DNA of 64,000 nucleotides, taken from Roseibium alexandrii DFL-11. GTDB taxonomy: Bacteria; Pseudomonadota; Alphaproteobacteria; Rhizobiales; Stappiaceae. A program made the translations under genes and the position numbers. The notes under the pieces are model-generated. The model was not told where the DNA came from. It saw only the letters and a program-made list of their open reading frames with translations, and did not search any database. Shown piece by piece: positions 1 to 9,487 of the stretch (positions within the stretch are counted from its first letter, which is position 1; each line of letters opens with the position of its first letter). The stretch is from NCBI RefSeq assembly GCF_000158095.2, contig NZ_CM011002.1, positions 4,563,703-4,627,702 of the forward strand. Reading direction: 5' to 3'.

Positions 1-1217
1 TGGGGGCCGGTATTATCGGGCTTGCCACGGCCGCCAACCTTGTGCAGCGCGGATATCACGTGACAATTGTCGACCGGGAAGGACCGGCAGCTGGCGCAAG
101 TCAGGGCAACGCCGGAGCGATTGCTTGGACTGATGTTGCCCCGCTCGCAAGTCCCGGCCTTTGGAAACAGGCGATCAAGTGGTTGATGGATCCGCTTGGG
201 CCGCTGACTGTTCGCCCAGCTTACGCCGTCAAGATCCTGCCATGGATGCTCCGCTTTATGGCGGCCTCCAATCACAGCCAGATGAAGCGCAGTACTGAGG
301 CCCTGGCCGCACTCAATGCGGAAGCCTGGCCATCCTGGGAGCGTTTGTGGCGCGTATCCGGAACGCACAATCAGGTGCGCAAGGACGGATGCCTGGAGCT
401 GTTCGATACCGTCAGCTCATTGAAAGATGCGCATTTGGGATGGGAGGAACAGCGAGCTTTCGGCATCGATGTCCAGGAGCTCGATCTGGCGGCTATCCGC
501 GATATGGAACCGGGATTGTCCGATCGCGTGGTGGGTGGTGCCCTCGTGCCCGAGTGGGCGCAGGTGGATGACCCGAAATTGTTGTGTTTGTCGCTGGCCG
601 ATTGGCTGAAAAGCCAAGGGGTAGTTTTCGATGTTGGCGAAGTCGCGGGCGTCCAGTCTAAGCCTTCAGGAGTGTTGGTGACGCTTGCAGATGGCCGAAC
701 CGTACATCCGGACCGGTTGGTCATCGCTTGTGGTGCCTGGTCCAAAAAACTTGCGGCACAACTTGGCGACAAGATCCCCTTGGATACAGAGCGGGGGTAC
801 AACATCACGATTCCGGAGCCCGGTGTCACCGTGAACCGTTTCATCATGTTGCCGGGGCACGGGTTTGTCCTGTCGCCGCTGTCGACCGGACTGCGGGTTG
901 GCGGAGCTGTTGAGTTCGGCGGGCTGGATTTACCTGAAAACTGGAAACGCGTGGATGCCATGGTTGCCAAGGCACGGCGTTTCTTTCCGGATCTCAAGAC
1001 CGAAGGAGGCAAGCGCTGGATGGGTTTTCGTCCCTCTATTCCAGACAGTCTGCCTGTCATTGGTGCCGCGCCGCAGGCGGATGGGGTCTATTACGCCTTC
1101 GGTCATGCCCATCATGGTCTGACGGAAGCCGCAGTGACCGGGGAGATGATCACCGACATGATCGACGGTGCAACGCCATCCGTCGACCCGAACCCGTTCC
1201 GCGCCGACCGGTTTTGA
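1..1217 (+). CDS. FAD-dependent D-amino acid dehydrogenase/oxidase (DadA-like), 5' end outside window
   Basis: The reading frame is open from base 3, where it already encodes the Rossmann motif GAGIIG, so the start codon lies just upstream of the window and only a few residues are missing. The visible ~405 residues match the DAO/DadA flavoprotein family: an FAD-binding N-terminus, a central substrate domain, and a C-terminal stretch with PVIGAAP and GHAHHGLTEAAVTGEM, which in this family contacts the FAD again. Family members oxidise D-amino acids or related secondary amines (for example hydroxyproline-type substrates) to 2-oxo acids or imines, often at the membrane. The substrate cannot be read from the sequence. 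It converges on tex with a 15-bp gap and no obvious terminator. Confidence 0.85.
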   Translation, partial: GAGIIGLATAANLVQRGYHVTIVDREGPAAGASQGNAGAIAWTDVAPLASPGLWKQAIKWLMDPLGPLTVRPAYAVKILPWMLRFMAASNHSQMKRSTEALAALNAEAWPSWERLWRVSGTHNQVRKDGCLELFDTVSSLKDAHLGWEEQRAFGIDVQELDLAAIRDMEPGLSDRVVGGALVPEWAQVDDPKLLCLSLADWLKSQGVVFDVGEVAGVQSKPSGVLVTLADGRTVHPDRLVIACGAWSKKLAAQLGDKIPLDTERGYNITIPEPGVTVNRFIMLPGHGFVLSPLSTGLRVGGAVEFGGLDLPENWKRVDAMVAKARRFFPDLKTEGGKRWMGFRPSIPDSLPVIGAAPQADGVYYAFGHAHHGLTEAAVTGEMITDMIDGATPSVDPNPFRADRF

Positions 1218-1232
1218 CCAGAAAAGAAAGAG

Positions 1233-3662
1233 TTACTTCCGTTTCTTGTTCATGGCTGCCGCAAGAGCTGCGGCCATGGCGTTGTTTCCGCCGTCATTGC
1301 CTGAGGACTTCTGAGGACCGCCCTTGCCACCGTGTGGGGCGTTACCCGGGCCTCGGCCACCACCTGATCCTTTCCCGCCGGCACCACCCGGCCGGTTTTG
1401 CGCAGTCCGCTCCTTTTGCCCCTGATAGTCGGCTTGTGACTTCATTGTCATAGAGATGCGTTTACGCGGAATGTCGACTTCCAGAATGGTGACCTTGACG
1501 ATGTCACCGGCCTTGACGACCGTGTGCGGATCACCAACGAACTTGTCCGCAAGCTGGGAGACATGCACCAGACCGTCCTGGTGTACACCGACGTCGACGA
1601 AGGCGCCGAAGTTCGTGACGTTGGTCACCGTACCTTCCAGTTTCATGCCCGGTTTCAGATCCAAGATTTCCTCGACACCGTCCTGAAGCGCTGCGGTCTT
1701 GAATTCGGGGCGCGGATCACGGCCCGGCTTTTCAAGTTCGGACAGGATGTCCTTCACCGTCGGCAATCCGAATTTCTCGTCGATGAAGTCTTTCGGTTCC
1801 AGATTCTGGAGAATGCCGCTGTCGCCCATCAAATGGGGGACATCCCGGCCACAGGCTTTCACGATGCGCTTGGCGAGCGGATAGGCTTCCGGGTGAACCG
1901 AGGACGAATCGAGAGGTTCAGTTCCCTCGTTGATGCGCAGGAAGCCGGCACAGAGTTCAAACGCCTTTGCGCCTAGACGCGGCACGTCCTTCAATTGCGA
2001 GCGCTTGTCAAACCGGCCAATTGTATCGCGGTGTTCAACGACCGCTTTTGCAAGACTATCGGACAGACCGGAAATTCGCGAAAGAAGAGCCGAGGAGGCA
2101 GTGTTGAGATCAACGCCAACCGCGTTCACAGCGTCTTCGACAACTGCATCAAGGGCGCGGGCAAGTTTCGTCTGGTTGACGTCGTGCTGATACTGGCCAA
2201 CGCCGATGGACTTCGGCTCGATCTTGACGAGTTCTGCCAAAGGATCCTGGAGGCGCCGGGCAATCGACGCGGCACCGCGCAGCGAGACATCAACGTCCGG
2301 CATTTCCTTCGCGGCCAGTTCCGACGCGGAATAGACTGATGCGCCGGCCTCGTTGACGATCACCTTCACTGGCCTCTGTGCCGCTGGAATATCCGCTAGG
2401 ACGTCACCAGTCAGCTTGTCGGTTTCCCTGCTCGCCGTGCCGTTGCCGATGGCGATCAGGCCAACCTTGTGCTTTGCGATCAGTGCCAGAAGCGTGTTGC
2501 GGGATCCGGCAAGATCATTGCGCGGCTGGAAAGGATAGATTGTTGCGGTGTCGATCAGCTTGCCAGTCTCGTCTACCACCGCGACCTTCACCCCGGTTCG
2601 GATACCCGGATCCAGACCGAGCGTTGCTTTCGATCCTGCAGGAGCGGCGAGCAGCAGATCCTTGAGGTTCTTGGCGAACACCTGGATGGCTTCTTCCTCG
2701 GCCTTGTCCCGAAGAACACCCATCAGGTCAAGTTCCAGATGAAGGGCCAGTTTGACCTTCCAGGCAAAGCGGGCGACATCCATCAGCCATTTGTCGGCCG
2801 GTCGGCCTTGATCGACGATGCCGTAGGTGTCTGCGACCATCTTCACGGCTGGCAGGATTGGCGCCGGATCATCGGCGTCGACCGCCAGATCGACAGACAG
2901 AATTCCTTCATTGCGGCCACGGAAAAGGGCAAGAGCCCGGTGGCTCGGGATCTTTGACCAGCTCTCCGAATACTCGAAATAATCGGCGAACTTTGCGCCT
3001 TTGTCGCCCATGCCGTCGATCAGCTTCGACTGCACCACTCCGCGCGTTTCGATATACCGGCGCAGCCTGCCCACGAGCTCTGCGTTTTCTGCGAATCGTT
3101 CCATCAGGATCTGCCGAGCGCCATCAAGCGCTGCTTTCGTATCGGCAACGCCCTTGGCGTCGTCGATGAAACCTGCAGCCTCCGTTTCCGGTGTTTTTCC
3201 AGGATCGGCCAGCAGCAGGTCCGCGAGCGGTTCCAGTCCCGCTTCTCGCGCAATCTGAGCCTTGGTGCGGCGCTTCTTCTTGAAGGGCAGGTAAATATCT
3301 TCGAGCTGAGACTTGGTCTCGGCTGCTTGAATGCTTGCGGCGAGGGCCTCGGTCATCTTGCCCTGCTCATCGATGGACCGGGTGATTGCACCGCGCCGGT
3401 CTTCAAGTTCGCGCAGGTAAATCAGGCGCTCCTCGAGCTTGCGCAATTGGCTGTCGTCCAGACCGCCCGTCGCTTCTTTCCGGTACCGCGCGATGAAAGG
3501 CACCGTCGATCCTTCATCCAGCAAATGAACTGTTGCGTTCACCTGGCCGGCCTGGCAGCCGATTTCGTCTGCAATTTTTCTTGCGATCCGCAGCGCGGTT
3601 TCTGCGGCAAGGGTGTTTGCTGACTTTTGGGATGTCGGCTCTGGAGCAGTGACGCTTGTCAT
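1233..3662 (-). CDS. tex: Transcription accessory protein Tex (S1 RNA-binding)
   Basis: An 809-residue protein with the full Tex layout: helical N-terminal Tex domain (about 20-210), YqgF/RNase H-like fold (about 340-440, around [18 protein letters not shown]), helix-hairpin-helix region (about 500-570, around [17 protein letters not shown]) and an S1 domain (about 660-730, around [17 protein letters not shown]). The length is near the usual ~780 residues. The extra length is a Gly/Lys-rich tail after the S1 domain, ending MNKKRK, probably disordered and nucleic-acid binding. Tex is a conserved cytoplasmic protein that acts on RNA and transcription. The ATG at 3660-3662 is the first good start. 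It appears monocistronic. Confidence 0.95.
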   Translation of the reverse strand: MTSVTAPEPTSQKSANTLAAETALRIARKIADEIGCQAGQVNATVHLLDEGSTVPFIARYRKEATGGLDDSQLRKLEERLIYLRELEDRRGAITRSIDEQGKMTEALAASIQAAETKSQLEDIYLPFKKKRRTKAQIAREAGLEPLADLLLADPGKTPETEAAGFIDDAKGVADTKAALDGARQILMERFAENAELVGRLRRYIETRGVVQSKLIDGMGDKGAKFADYFEYSESWSKIPSHRALALFRGRNEGILSVDLAVDADDPAPILPAVKMVADTYGIVDQGRPADKWLMDVARFAWKVKLALHLELDLMGVLRDKAEEEAIQVFAKNLKDLLLAAPAGSKATLGLDPGIRTGVKVAVVDETGKLIDTATIYPFQPRNDLAGSRNTLLALIAKHKVGLIAIGNGTASRETDKLTGDVLADIPAAQRPVKVIVNEAGASVYSASELAAKEMPDVDVSLRGAASIARRLQDPLAELVKIEPKSIGVGQYQHDVNQTKLARALDAVVEDAVNAVGVDLNTASSALLSRISGLSDSLAKAVVEHRDTIGRFDKRSQLKDVPRLGAKAFELCAGFLRINEGTEPLDSSSVHPEAYPLAKRIVKACGRDVPHLMGDSGILQNLEPKDFIDEKFGLPTVKDILSELEKPGRDPRPEFKTAALQDGVEEILDLKPGMKLEGTVTNVTNFGAFVDVGVHQDGLVHVSQLADKFVGDPHTVVKAGDIVKVTILEVDIPRKRISMTMKSQADYQGQKERTAQNRPGGAGGKGSGGGRGPGNAPHGGKGGPQKSSGNDGGNNAMAAALAAAMNKKRK

Positions 3663-4095
3663 CTGGGTCTACACTTTCAGGACTGGAAACGAGACAGGGA
3701 CGATAATTCGGACACTCTCCGTGCAAAAGAGGTCCAGTCTATGATCCACTGGCAATTCTCGATATCTGGTGTGTCGGTCGCCATGCGCTTCCAAATCAGG
3801 AACCTTTGAACGCCCAGCAACAGACCTGGACCCTGTAAACTCAAGATAGATAGTTGATGAACATCGCGTAATGAGTGCAGTTTTGTTCGGCGATTGGTCG
3901 GTAATATTGCGTAAAATTTCAACAATCGAACGATTTGCTTAGTTTTGCGTATTCTTGCGCCACTGTTATTTGGTAGTTTCGACAGTGCTGAAAAGCGGAT
4001 AATACTGCTTTGCGCGTTGGAAAACAAAGTGCGTGCGAAGAAAGTTGGTTCTTTGTGCTCACCGTCGGTTTGGGCGCCGACGTTATCAGCAGACA
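3663..4095. other. Intergenic region between tex and a TetR gene
   Basis: A 433-bp stretch carrying the divergent upstream regions of tex (minus) and the TetR regulator (plus). The part from about 3830 to 3990 is more AT-rich than its surroundings and is the likely promoter zone. I see only short weak inverted repeats and no convincing gene, terminator or repeat. Confidence 0.5.
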
Positions 4096-4758
4096 ATGGC
4101 AAGTGGGGATGTGGGTGTGACAAGAGGCCGACCGAGGAAAACAGAAACGCAAGACGCGTTGCATGGCATCATGCGCGCCTTTTGGCAGAACGGCTACAAG
4201 GCGACATCCATGAACGATCTTGTCGGTGCCTCAGGGATGGCGAAGCCCAGCCTTTATGCTGCGTTCGGTGACAAGGAAGCGATGTTTGAAAAATCGCTTC
4301 TGCACTATTTCGACTGTTACGGCGATACCGTTTTCGGTCCCTTGATGAGGGCGGAAAAACACTACCTCATCGACATCCGGAACCTCATTCAGACCGTCGG
4401 ATATCTCGCCGCGGACAAGGCTACTCCGCTTGGCTGTTTCCTTTTCAACGCACAGGTTGAAAACGCCTATGGAACTGAAAAGCACAAGGTTCTGTTGTCG
4501 GATCTGGGGCAGACGAGATACGAGGGCATCCGGACCCGCTTGTTGAAGGCCGTCGACTCTGGCGAGTTGGGAGACGACGCTGACATCGATGCCCTGGCGA
4601 CCTACGTCGATGGTCAGCTTGGGGCCGTGTCCATTCTGGCTCGAACCGGGGCAAGCAAATTCCGGATAGACCAGTTCGTCGAAACCGCTGTAAAGGCGTT
4701 GCCTTCTGCGACACCGTTTGATTTCGACGATTTGCCGGAATTCACTTTACGACAGTGA
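4096..4758 (+). CDS. TetR/AcrR family transcriptional regulator
   Basis: A 220-residue protein with an N-terminal TetR helix-turn-helix (residues about 10-60): GRPRKTETQDAL, then the recognition-helix region TSMNDLVGASGMAKPSLYAA followed by FGDKEAMFEKSL. The C-terminal half is a ligand-binding helical domain with no recognisable ligand. ATG at 4096 is chosen because the open frame upstream is basic and unlike the family; a GTG at 4117, giving VTRGRPRK, is the alternative. It belongs to the same subgroup as the second TetR gene at 23459. Its 3' end overlaps the convergent helicase gene by 17 bp. No target gene is evident next to it. Confidence 0.85.
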   Translation: MASGDVGVTRGRPRKTETQDALHGIMRAFWQNGYKATSMNDLVGASGMAKPSLYAAFGDKEAMFEKSLLHYFDCYGDTVFGPLMRAEKHYLIDIRNLIQTVGYLAADKATPLGCFLFNAQVENAYGTEKHKVLLSDLGQTRYEGIRTRLLKAVDSGELGDDADIDALATYVDGQLGAVSILARTGASKFRIDQFVETAVKALPSATPFDFDDLPEFTLRQ

Positions 4759-5998
4759 TCCGCTCGGCCGCACGGGTCACGGCTGTATAAAGCCAGCGGT
4801 CCCGGTGCTCACGGAAGGCCCAGCTTTCGTCAAACAGCACGACATCGTCCCACTGTGAGCCCTGGGCCTTGTGGACGGTGAGGGCATAGCCGTAGTCGAA
4901 TTCGTCCGCCTTGCGCCGGATGGCGTATGGAATGCTCTCAGCTCCGTCTTCGAACATTGAAGGGAGCACTTTGACCTTGACCGCTGTCTTGATGAGCTCG
5001 TCTTCCGACACGACGTCGAAGCGCAAGGTGTTGCCGCGCGGCTGACGCAAACGTTTGACGGTCCAGAGGCCGCCATTCAGCAAGCCTTTGGTTTTGTCGT
5101 TGCGCAGACACACCAGCTTGTCGCCAACGGCCGGCATCGGAGTGGTGAAGTCCTTCAGTTCACGAATGCGGCTGTTGTACAGCCGCCGCGTCTTGTTGGT
5201 CCCGACCAAAACCTGATCGGCGGCAAGGATCTGATCCTTGTCTATCTGGCGGCGGTTGATCACCTTGCTCTCGCCAAAATCACCATATTCCAGTTTGCCG
5301 CCATCGCGGATGGTCATCGACATGCGAACAATGGGATTGTCTTGTGCCTGGCGGTGGACCTCCGTCAGCATAATGTCCGGCTCGGCTTCAGTGAAAAAGC
5401 CTCCGCCTTTTACAGGTGGCAGCTGCGCCGGGTCGCCCAGAACAAGAACAGGCGTTCCGAAAGACAGAAGGTCACGGCCAAGTTCCTCGTCGACCATCGA
5501 GCATTCGTCGATAACAATCAACCGGGCTGTCGCCGCTGCGCTGTCCCGCTTAATGGCAAACTGCGGGCCTGCGTCTTCTTCATCGTCATCGACCGCTTCT
5601 TCTTCCTTGGCGGAACGGGGGCGATAGATCAGGGAATGAATAGTGCCAGCGTCTTCACATCCTTTCTGGCGTAGAACATGTGCTGCCTTGCCTGTGAAAG
5701 CCCCAAAACAGACATCTCCGTCTATGTCTTCCGCCAGATGCCTCGCAAGGGTTGTCTTGCCGGTCCCGGCAAAGCCGAACAGTCTGAATACCTGCCGGTC
5801 GCCGCGTTTCAACCAGGCAGCGGCTTCCTTCAAGGCGGTGTCTTGTTGTGGCGACCAGGCCAAATCGTATCTCCGGGATTCTCTATCGAGTTGCCTCCAT
5901 AGCCTGATTTGGCAGCTTGCGCCAAGGGTAAGCCCAGCTGGAACAGTCTTAGCTGAGTGCAGAGACTGCGCTGTCCGGCTATCGGAGCGTTGTTGCAT
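4742..5998 (-). CDS. RecD-like ATP-dependent DNA helicase (superfamily 1, AAA_30)
   Basis: A 418-residue single-chain SF1 helicase: Walker A GFAGTGKTT (75-83), Walker B DECSMVDE (164-171), motif III GDPAQLPP (188-195), and near the C-terminus YALTVHKAQGSQWDDVV and YTAVTRA (motifs V/VI). The order and compact size fit the stand-alone RecD/TraA-like helicases of alphaproteobacteria rather than RecD of RecBCD, and no RecB or RecC is nearby. An Asp/Glu-rich insert (about 131-143) follows motif Ia. The first 45 residues look unconserved. A TTG at 5861-5863, starting at LAWSPQQD, gives a 373-residue protein that may be the true product. Probably a DNA repair or recombination helicase. Confidence 0.85.
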   Translation of the reverse strand: MQQRSDSRTAQSLHSAKTVPAGLTLGASCQIRLWRQLDRESRRYDLAWSPQQDTALKEAAAWLKRGDRQVFRLFGFAGTGKTTLARHLAEDIDGDVCFGAFTGKAAHVLRQKGCEDAGTIHSLIYRPRSAKEEEAVDDDEEDAGPQFAIKRDSAAATARLIVIDECSMVDEELGRDLLSFGTPVLVLGDPAQLPPVKGGGFFTEAEPDIMLTEVHRQAQDNPIVRMSMTIRDGGKLEYGDFGESKVINRRQIDKDQILAADQVLVGTNKTRRLYNSRIRELKDFTTPMPAVGDKLVCLRNDKTKGLLNGGLWTVKRLRQPRGNTLRFDVVSEDELIKTAVKVKVLPSMFEDGAESIPYAIRRKADEFDYGYALTVHKAQGSQWDDVVLFDESWAFREHRDRWLYTAVTRAAERITVVK

Positions 5999-6324
5999 TG
6001 ATTGCCACTGGTTCCAATCGCAAGGTAGTAGCCTCCAACATCGCTGCAGTTGTAATTAGGTAGACAGTCGTCCGTGGCGTCGTACACGTCTGTGACACCC
6101 ATCGATTGTTATGAAACGCCCGGACTCGGCAGTCTTTGGGAATAGCGATAAGCGTAGGTGAGAGCCCGATCGCTCAGGTCTCTGGATAATCGTTCGAACC
6201 GGCTTGCTGAGACAATCGCTTTTCGGTCATCGCAGGCGTGTCAATAATCAACAAATGAGATATTTATCATCAGTTTATTTTAAAAATTACACATTGTAGA
6301 ATTTGTTCCCAAGTTTCCCGTTGA
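5999..6324. other. Intergenic region upstream of the desaturase
   Basis: A 326-bp stretch between the divergent helicase and desaturase genes. It turns AT-rich at about 6240-6300, directly before the desaturase start, where a promoter is likely. I see no gene, strong hairpin or repeat. Confidence 0.45.
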
Positions 6325-7326
6325 ATGCAACGTGCCAACTCCGCATCCTCCCAGAACCATTTCGATTTTTCAAAATGTATCAGATATTTGGGGGAAAACG
6401 TGCCGCTTGGGAAATCCTGCGAGTGGCCGACTTTGGGGCTAATTATAGCGACCACGGCGGCTTGGACTTTGTTAATTTCATCCTATTCCGAGTGGGGAGG
6501 CTGGATCGTTTGCCCGCTGGCCGTCCTCCTTGTGACGCTTCAATCTTCCCTTCAGCATGAAGTCCTGCATGGTCATCCGACGCGCAATGCAGTTTTGAAT
6601 GAGGCCCTGATCTATTGTTCTTTCGGGCTGTTTATCCCGTATCGCCGGTTCAAGATGCTGCACTTACGCCACCACAATGATGACCGGTTGACGGATCCCT
6701 ATGATGACCCGGAGAGTTTTTACCTCTCTTGGGGAGACTGGCAGAAAATGCCCAAGGCCTTGCGAGTTGTATTGACCTTGAACAATACGCTTGCCGGTCG
6801 ATTGTTGATTGGTCCGGCAGTGTCATTGGTCGGGTTCTATGGATCGGAAATTCGGGCGGTAGCGTCCGGAGACAAGCGTGTTGCACGAGCCTGGGCGCAT
6901 CATGTGGCGGGCCTTGTTCTAGTCCTGGCGTTCGTATCGATTGTTGGCGGCATCCCCCTCTGGTTCTACGTATTAGCAGTGGCCTATCCCGGAATGAGCT
7001 TGTTGATGTTGCGCACCTACGCAGAGCACAGGGCTCACGAAAGTGCCGAGGCGCGATCTGTGATCGTAGAGTTTTGCCCTCTGTTTTCGCTGCTCTTCTT
7101 GAACAACAATCTGCATGTCGTGCACCATTCACACCCACGGGCGCCCTGGTATACGCTTCCAAAGTTGTACCGTGATGCTCGGGACGAATGGCAGGTGCGC
7201 AATCAGGGGTATGTGTTCAAGAGTTATCTGGAAATGGCCAAAGCCTTTCTGTTCAAGGTCAAGGAACCTGTCCCGCATCCTCTCCATCGCACTGTGAATG
7301 CTGACCGGGCAGTGCCACCGTCATGA
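6325..7326 (+). CDS. Membrane fatty acid desaturase
   Basis: A 333-residue integral membrane protein with the three histidine clusters of the acyl desaturase/hydroxylase family: HEVLHGH (78-84), HLRHH (113-117) and HVVHHSH (264-270). These bind the di-iron centre. Hydrophobic segments lie at about 37-55, 58-75, 160-175 and 192-225. Family members use O2 to desaturate or hydroxylate acyl chains or isoprenoids; the substrate is unknown. The ATG at 6325 is the first start, and a GTG near 6399 could give a shorter N-terminus. It overlaps the next gene by 4 bp (ATGA at 7323), so the two are probably translationally coupled. Confidence 0.88.
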   Translation: MQRANSASSQNHFDFSKCIRYLGENVPLGKSCEWPTLGLIIATTAAWTLLISSYSEWGGWIVCPLAVLLVTLQSSLQHEVLHGHPTRNAVLNEALIYCSFGLFIPYRRFKMLHLRHHNDDRLTDPYDDPESFYLSWGDWQKMPKALRVVLTLNNTLAGRLLIGPAVSLVGFYGSEIRAVASGDKRVARAWAHHVAGLVLVLAFVSIVGGIPLWFYVLAVAYPGMSLLMLRTYAEHRAHESAEARSVIVEFCPLFSLLFLNNNLHVVHHSHPRAPWYTLPKLYRDARDEWQVRNQGYVFKSYLEMAKAFLFKVKEPVPHPLHRTVNADRAVPPS

Positions 7327-8150
7327 CCCATGGAAAATTCCGGCCGGTTCGATTGCCGATGTACGATTGGCCGGAAGTGGCCGATGAAACCCGAGACCTG
7401 GAGGCAGCGCTTACGGATGAGATCTGTAGCGCGCTCGCCATCGCTCCGTCTGATTTGGAGCCGTGGGATCCAGAAGTCGGTCTTTACGATTTGTGGAACG
7501 ATCCGGCCTTGCTTCTCGCACAGACCTGCGGGTATCCGCTCACCCACAAACTGGCTGGAAAGGTCCATCTTCTGGGCGCGCCGAACTACCTGGCCACTGG
7601 ATGCACTGGCGCGAAGTATTGTAGTCAGATCGTGGTCGCGAAAAACGGCACATTTCAATCATTGGCCGATCTGAAAGGGGCGCGCGCTGTCTTCAACGGT
7701 CCGGACAGTCAATCTGGCATGAATGCGTTTCGAGATACCATCGCACCAACGTCGGATGGGTGCCCCTTCTTTGCAAGCGTCGCAGAGAGTGGTGGTCACT
7801 TGGCGTCGATGGATGCTGTTGCCAACGGGCGTACAGATGTTGCTGCCATTGATGCAGTGTGCTGGGCCCTTGCTGAACAAGAAAAGCCTGGTCTTGCCAA
7901 CCAGTTGCGCGTTCTGGCGCAAACCGCGCAGGCTCCGAGTTTGCCGTTCGTAACCTCGACGCATCTGGGCACGGAAACACATGCGGAGATATGTGCGGCA
8001 GTGTCGCGTGTTCTTTCAAATCCGCAGACAGAAAAAAGCCGCAAACGCCTTCGCATTTGCGGCTTTTCAAAACTGTCTTTGGCTGACTATCAAATCATCC
8101 TGGATATGGAAGCTGATGCAAGGGCGCGAAACTACTCCGTCCTTGCCTGA
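7323..8150 (+). CDS. PhnD-like substrate-binding protein without signal peptide
   Basis: A 275-residue protein resembling the PhnD family of phosphate/phosphite/phosphonate-binding proteins. Family-like features are the stretch CGYPLTHKLAGKVHLLGAP (about 74-92), SLADLKGARAVFNGPDSQSG, and the later AIDAVCWAL and PFVTSTHL. There is no signal peptide or lipobox: the N-terminus is MTHGKFRPVRLPMYDWPE, so as annotated it would stay in the cytoplasm. No ABC permease or ATPase is adjacent. It starts inside the desaturase stop codon. A strong inverted repeat sits inside its last 40 codons. Its role next to a desaturase is unknown. Confidence 0.75.
   Translation: MTHGKFRPVRLPMYDWPEVADETRDLEAALTDEICSALAIAPSDLEPWDPEVGLYDLWNDPALLLAQTCGYPLTHKLAGKVHLLGAPNYLATGCTGAKYCSQIVVAKNGTFQSLADLKGARAVFNGPDSQSGMNAFRDTIAPTSDGCPFFASVAESGGHLASMDAVANGRTDVAAIDAVCWALAEQEKPGLANQLRVLAQTAQAPSLPFVTSTHLGTETHAEICAAVSRVLSNPQTEKSRKRLRICGFSKLSLADYQIILDMEADARARNYSVLA
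8034..8067 (-). terminator. Hairpin terminator inside the 3' end of the PhnD-like gene
   Basis: A perfect 12-bp inverted repeat, AAAAGCCGCAAA and TTTGCGGCTTTT, around a 10-nt loop. Read on the minus strand the stem is followed by six T residues, so it fits an intrinsic terminator for the minus-strand small gene that stops at 8167. On the plus strand only four T residues follow, and the hairpin lies within coding sequence. Confidence 0.7.
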
Positions 8151-8166
8151 TGCTTCCACCCGGCGA

Positions 8167-8301
8167 TTAGCGGCCGCGAATACGAGCTTTTTCTGCTTCG
8201 CCCAGACGCAGGGTCTGGTTCATACGGGCGAGTTCAGCAGCGGAGCGGCCGGAGACAACACCCATGAGGTTGGTGCCGAGGGCTTGTGCAAGATAGGTCA
8301 T
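8167..8301 (-). CDS. Small 44-residue protein divergent from a LysR regulator
   Basis: A short open frame with ATG at 8299-8301 and TAA at 8167-8169. The 44-residue product starts MTYLAQALGTNLMGVVSGRS and ends EKARIRGR: an apolar N-terminal half, then a basic amphipathic tail. A purine-rich GGGAAG lies just before the ATG. Support for a real gene: it fills an otherwise empty gap, is divergent from the LysR gene at 8472, and is followed on its own strand by the hairpin and T-run at 8034-8067. Small proteins divergent from LysR genes are often the regulator's target. I do not recognise the family; it does not show the DUF1127 consensus. Confidence 0.6.
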   Translation of the reverse strand: MTYLAQALGTNLMGVVSGRSAAELARMNQTLRLGEAEKARIRGR

Positions 8302-8471
8302 GGTCTTCCCAATCCTGAGTTCAGTTTGAAGTTTGATTTTGAAAATGCGGTCCGCTGCTTAAATAACGGGCCGCTTGACTGCTATATGGGCATAACTTGC
8401 GGTTCAATCAATCGAATAGTATTCATTGGTTCGTTCAAAAAAATTGAACACAGAAAATCCGGAATTCACCA

Positions 8472-9383
8472 ATGAAAAAATTGCCAGGTACGGGAACTGA
8501 ACTGATCGATATGGATCTTTATCGAACGTTCCTTGTTATCGCTGAAACATCCAGTTTTTCAAAGGCATCTGACCTAATTGGCCGGACACCATCTGCCGTT
8601 TCCATGCAAATTAAGAAGCTGGAAACCATTCTCGGCGTTGCAGTTTTTGCAAGGGAGGGTCGCGCTGTGCGGTTAACTCCAGAAGGTGAGGCATTGCTGG
8701 GATACGCTCGCCGGATATTGATGTTGAACGAAGAGGCTGTGAGCCTGTTTGTTTCGCCATCTGTCGAGGGTGAAGTGCGGTTCGGCGCACCGGCGGATTT
8801 TGGGACACGATTCTTGCCAAATTTCCTGTCCCGCTTTGCCCGGTCTCACCCCGGCGTGAATGTCGACGTGCATCTGGATGGCAGTTCGGCCTTGGACGAT
8901 AAAATCCGCAAGGGCGAGTTGGATCTAGTGCTGTCAACAGTCCGTCCTGGAGTACCGATGCCAACGGGAACGGATGTTGTCTTTTCCGAACCACTTGTTT
9001 GGGTGGGTTTGGAGGGTGGGATCGCCTACGACCGGGACCCGCTTCCATTGGCTGTGTCGACCCCTGGGTGTCCGTGGCGGCGTGCGGCCCGGATTGCGCT
9101 AGACGGAGCCCAGAAACCCTATCGCATCTCTTACACAAGCTTTCACAGCGCGGGGCAGGAGGCCGCTTTGTTAGCTGATCTCGCAGTTGCACCGTTTCCG
9201 GCCAGTGTTGTTGAGCCACCTCTGCAAGTCCTGGATGATCGTCACGGACTGCCTAAGATCGGTGACTATCATATTGTAATGAAGCAGCGTCCGCGCGCTG
9301 GGCGCGCAACCCACGCTTTTGCCGAGCATGTGGAGGAATGCTTCAAAGAAATCACGCTTGGCGGTGCGCTCGCATCTGGATGA
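8472..9383 (+). CDS. LysR family transcriptional regulator
   Basis: A 303-residue LysR protein. The N-terminal winged HTH (about 14-75) starts MDLYRTFLVIAETSSFSKAS, with GRTPSAVSMQIKKLE as the recognition helix. A periplasmic-binding-like effector domain follows (about 95-295). A second in-frame ATG at 8511, directly before DLYRTF, may be the true start because LysR proteins usually begin there. The 170-bp AT-rich gap to the divergent 44-codon gene is the likely site of autoregulation and target control. The effector is unknown. Confidence 0.88.
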   Translation: MKKLPGTGTELIDMDLYRTFLVIAETSSFSKASDLIGRTPSAVSMQIKKLETILGVAVFAREGRAVRLTPEGEALLGYARRILMLNEEAVSLFVSPSVEGEVRFGAPADFGTRFLPNFLSRFARSHPGVNVDVHLDGSSALDDKIRKGELDLVLSTVRPGVPMPTGTDVVFSEPLVWVGLEGGIAYDRDPLPLAVSTPGCPWRRAARIALDGAQKPYRISYTSFHSAGQEAALLADLAVAPFPASVVEPPLQVLDDRHGLPKIGDYHIVMKQRPRAGRATHAFAEHVEECFKEITLGGALASG

Positions 9384-9487
9384 CATTAACCATAAAGTTA
9401 ACAGATCGTAAAAACACATCGCCACATGGTTAACAAAGAGTTACTCTTTCGCATAATGCATATCGTTTTCAGCGAAGAGGCGCTCAA

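Noticed and set aside
1214..3650. Several short plus-strand frames across the tex gene
   Set aside because: All lie opposite the intact tex gene, with no RBS or recognisable domain.
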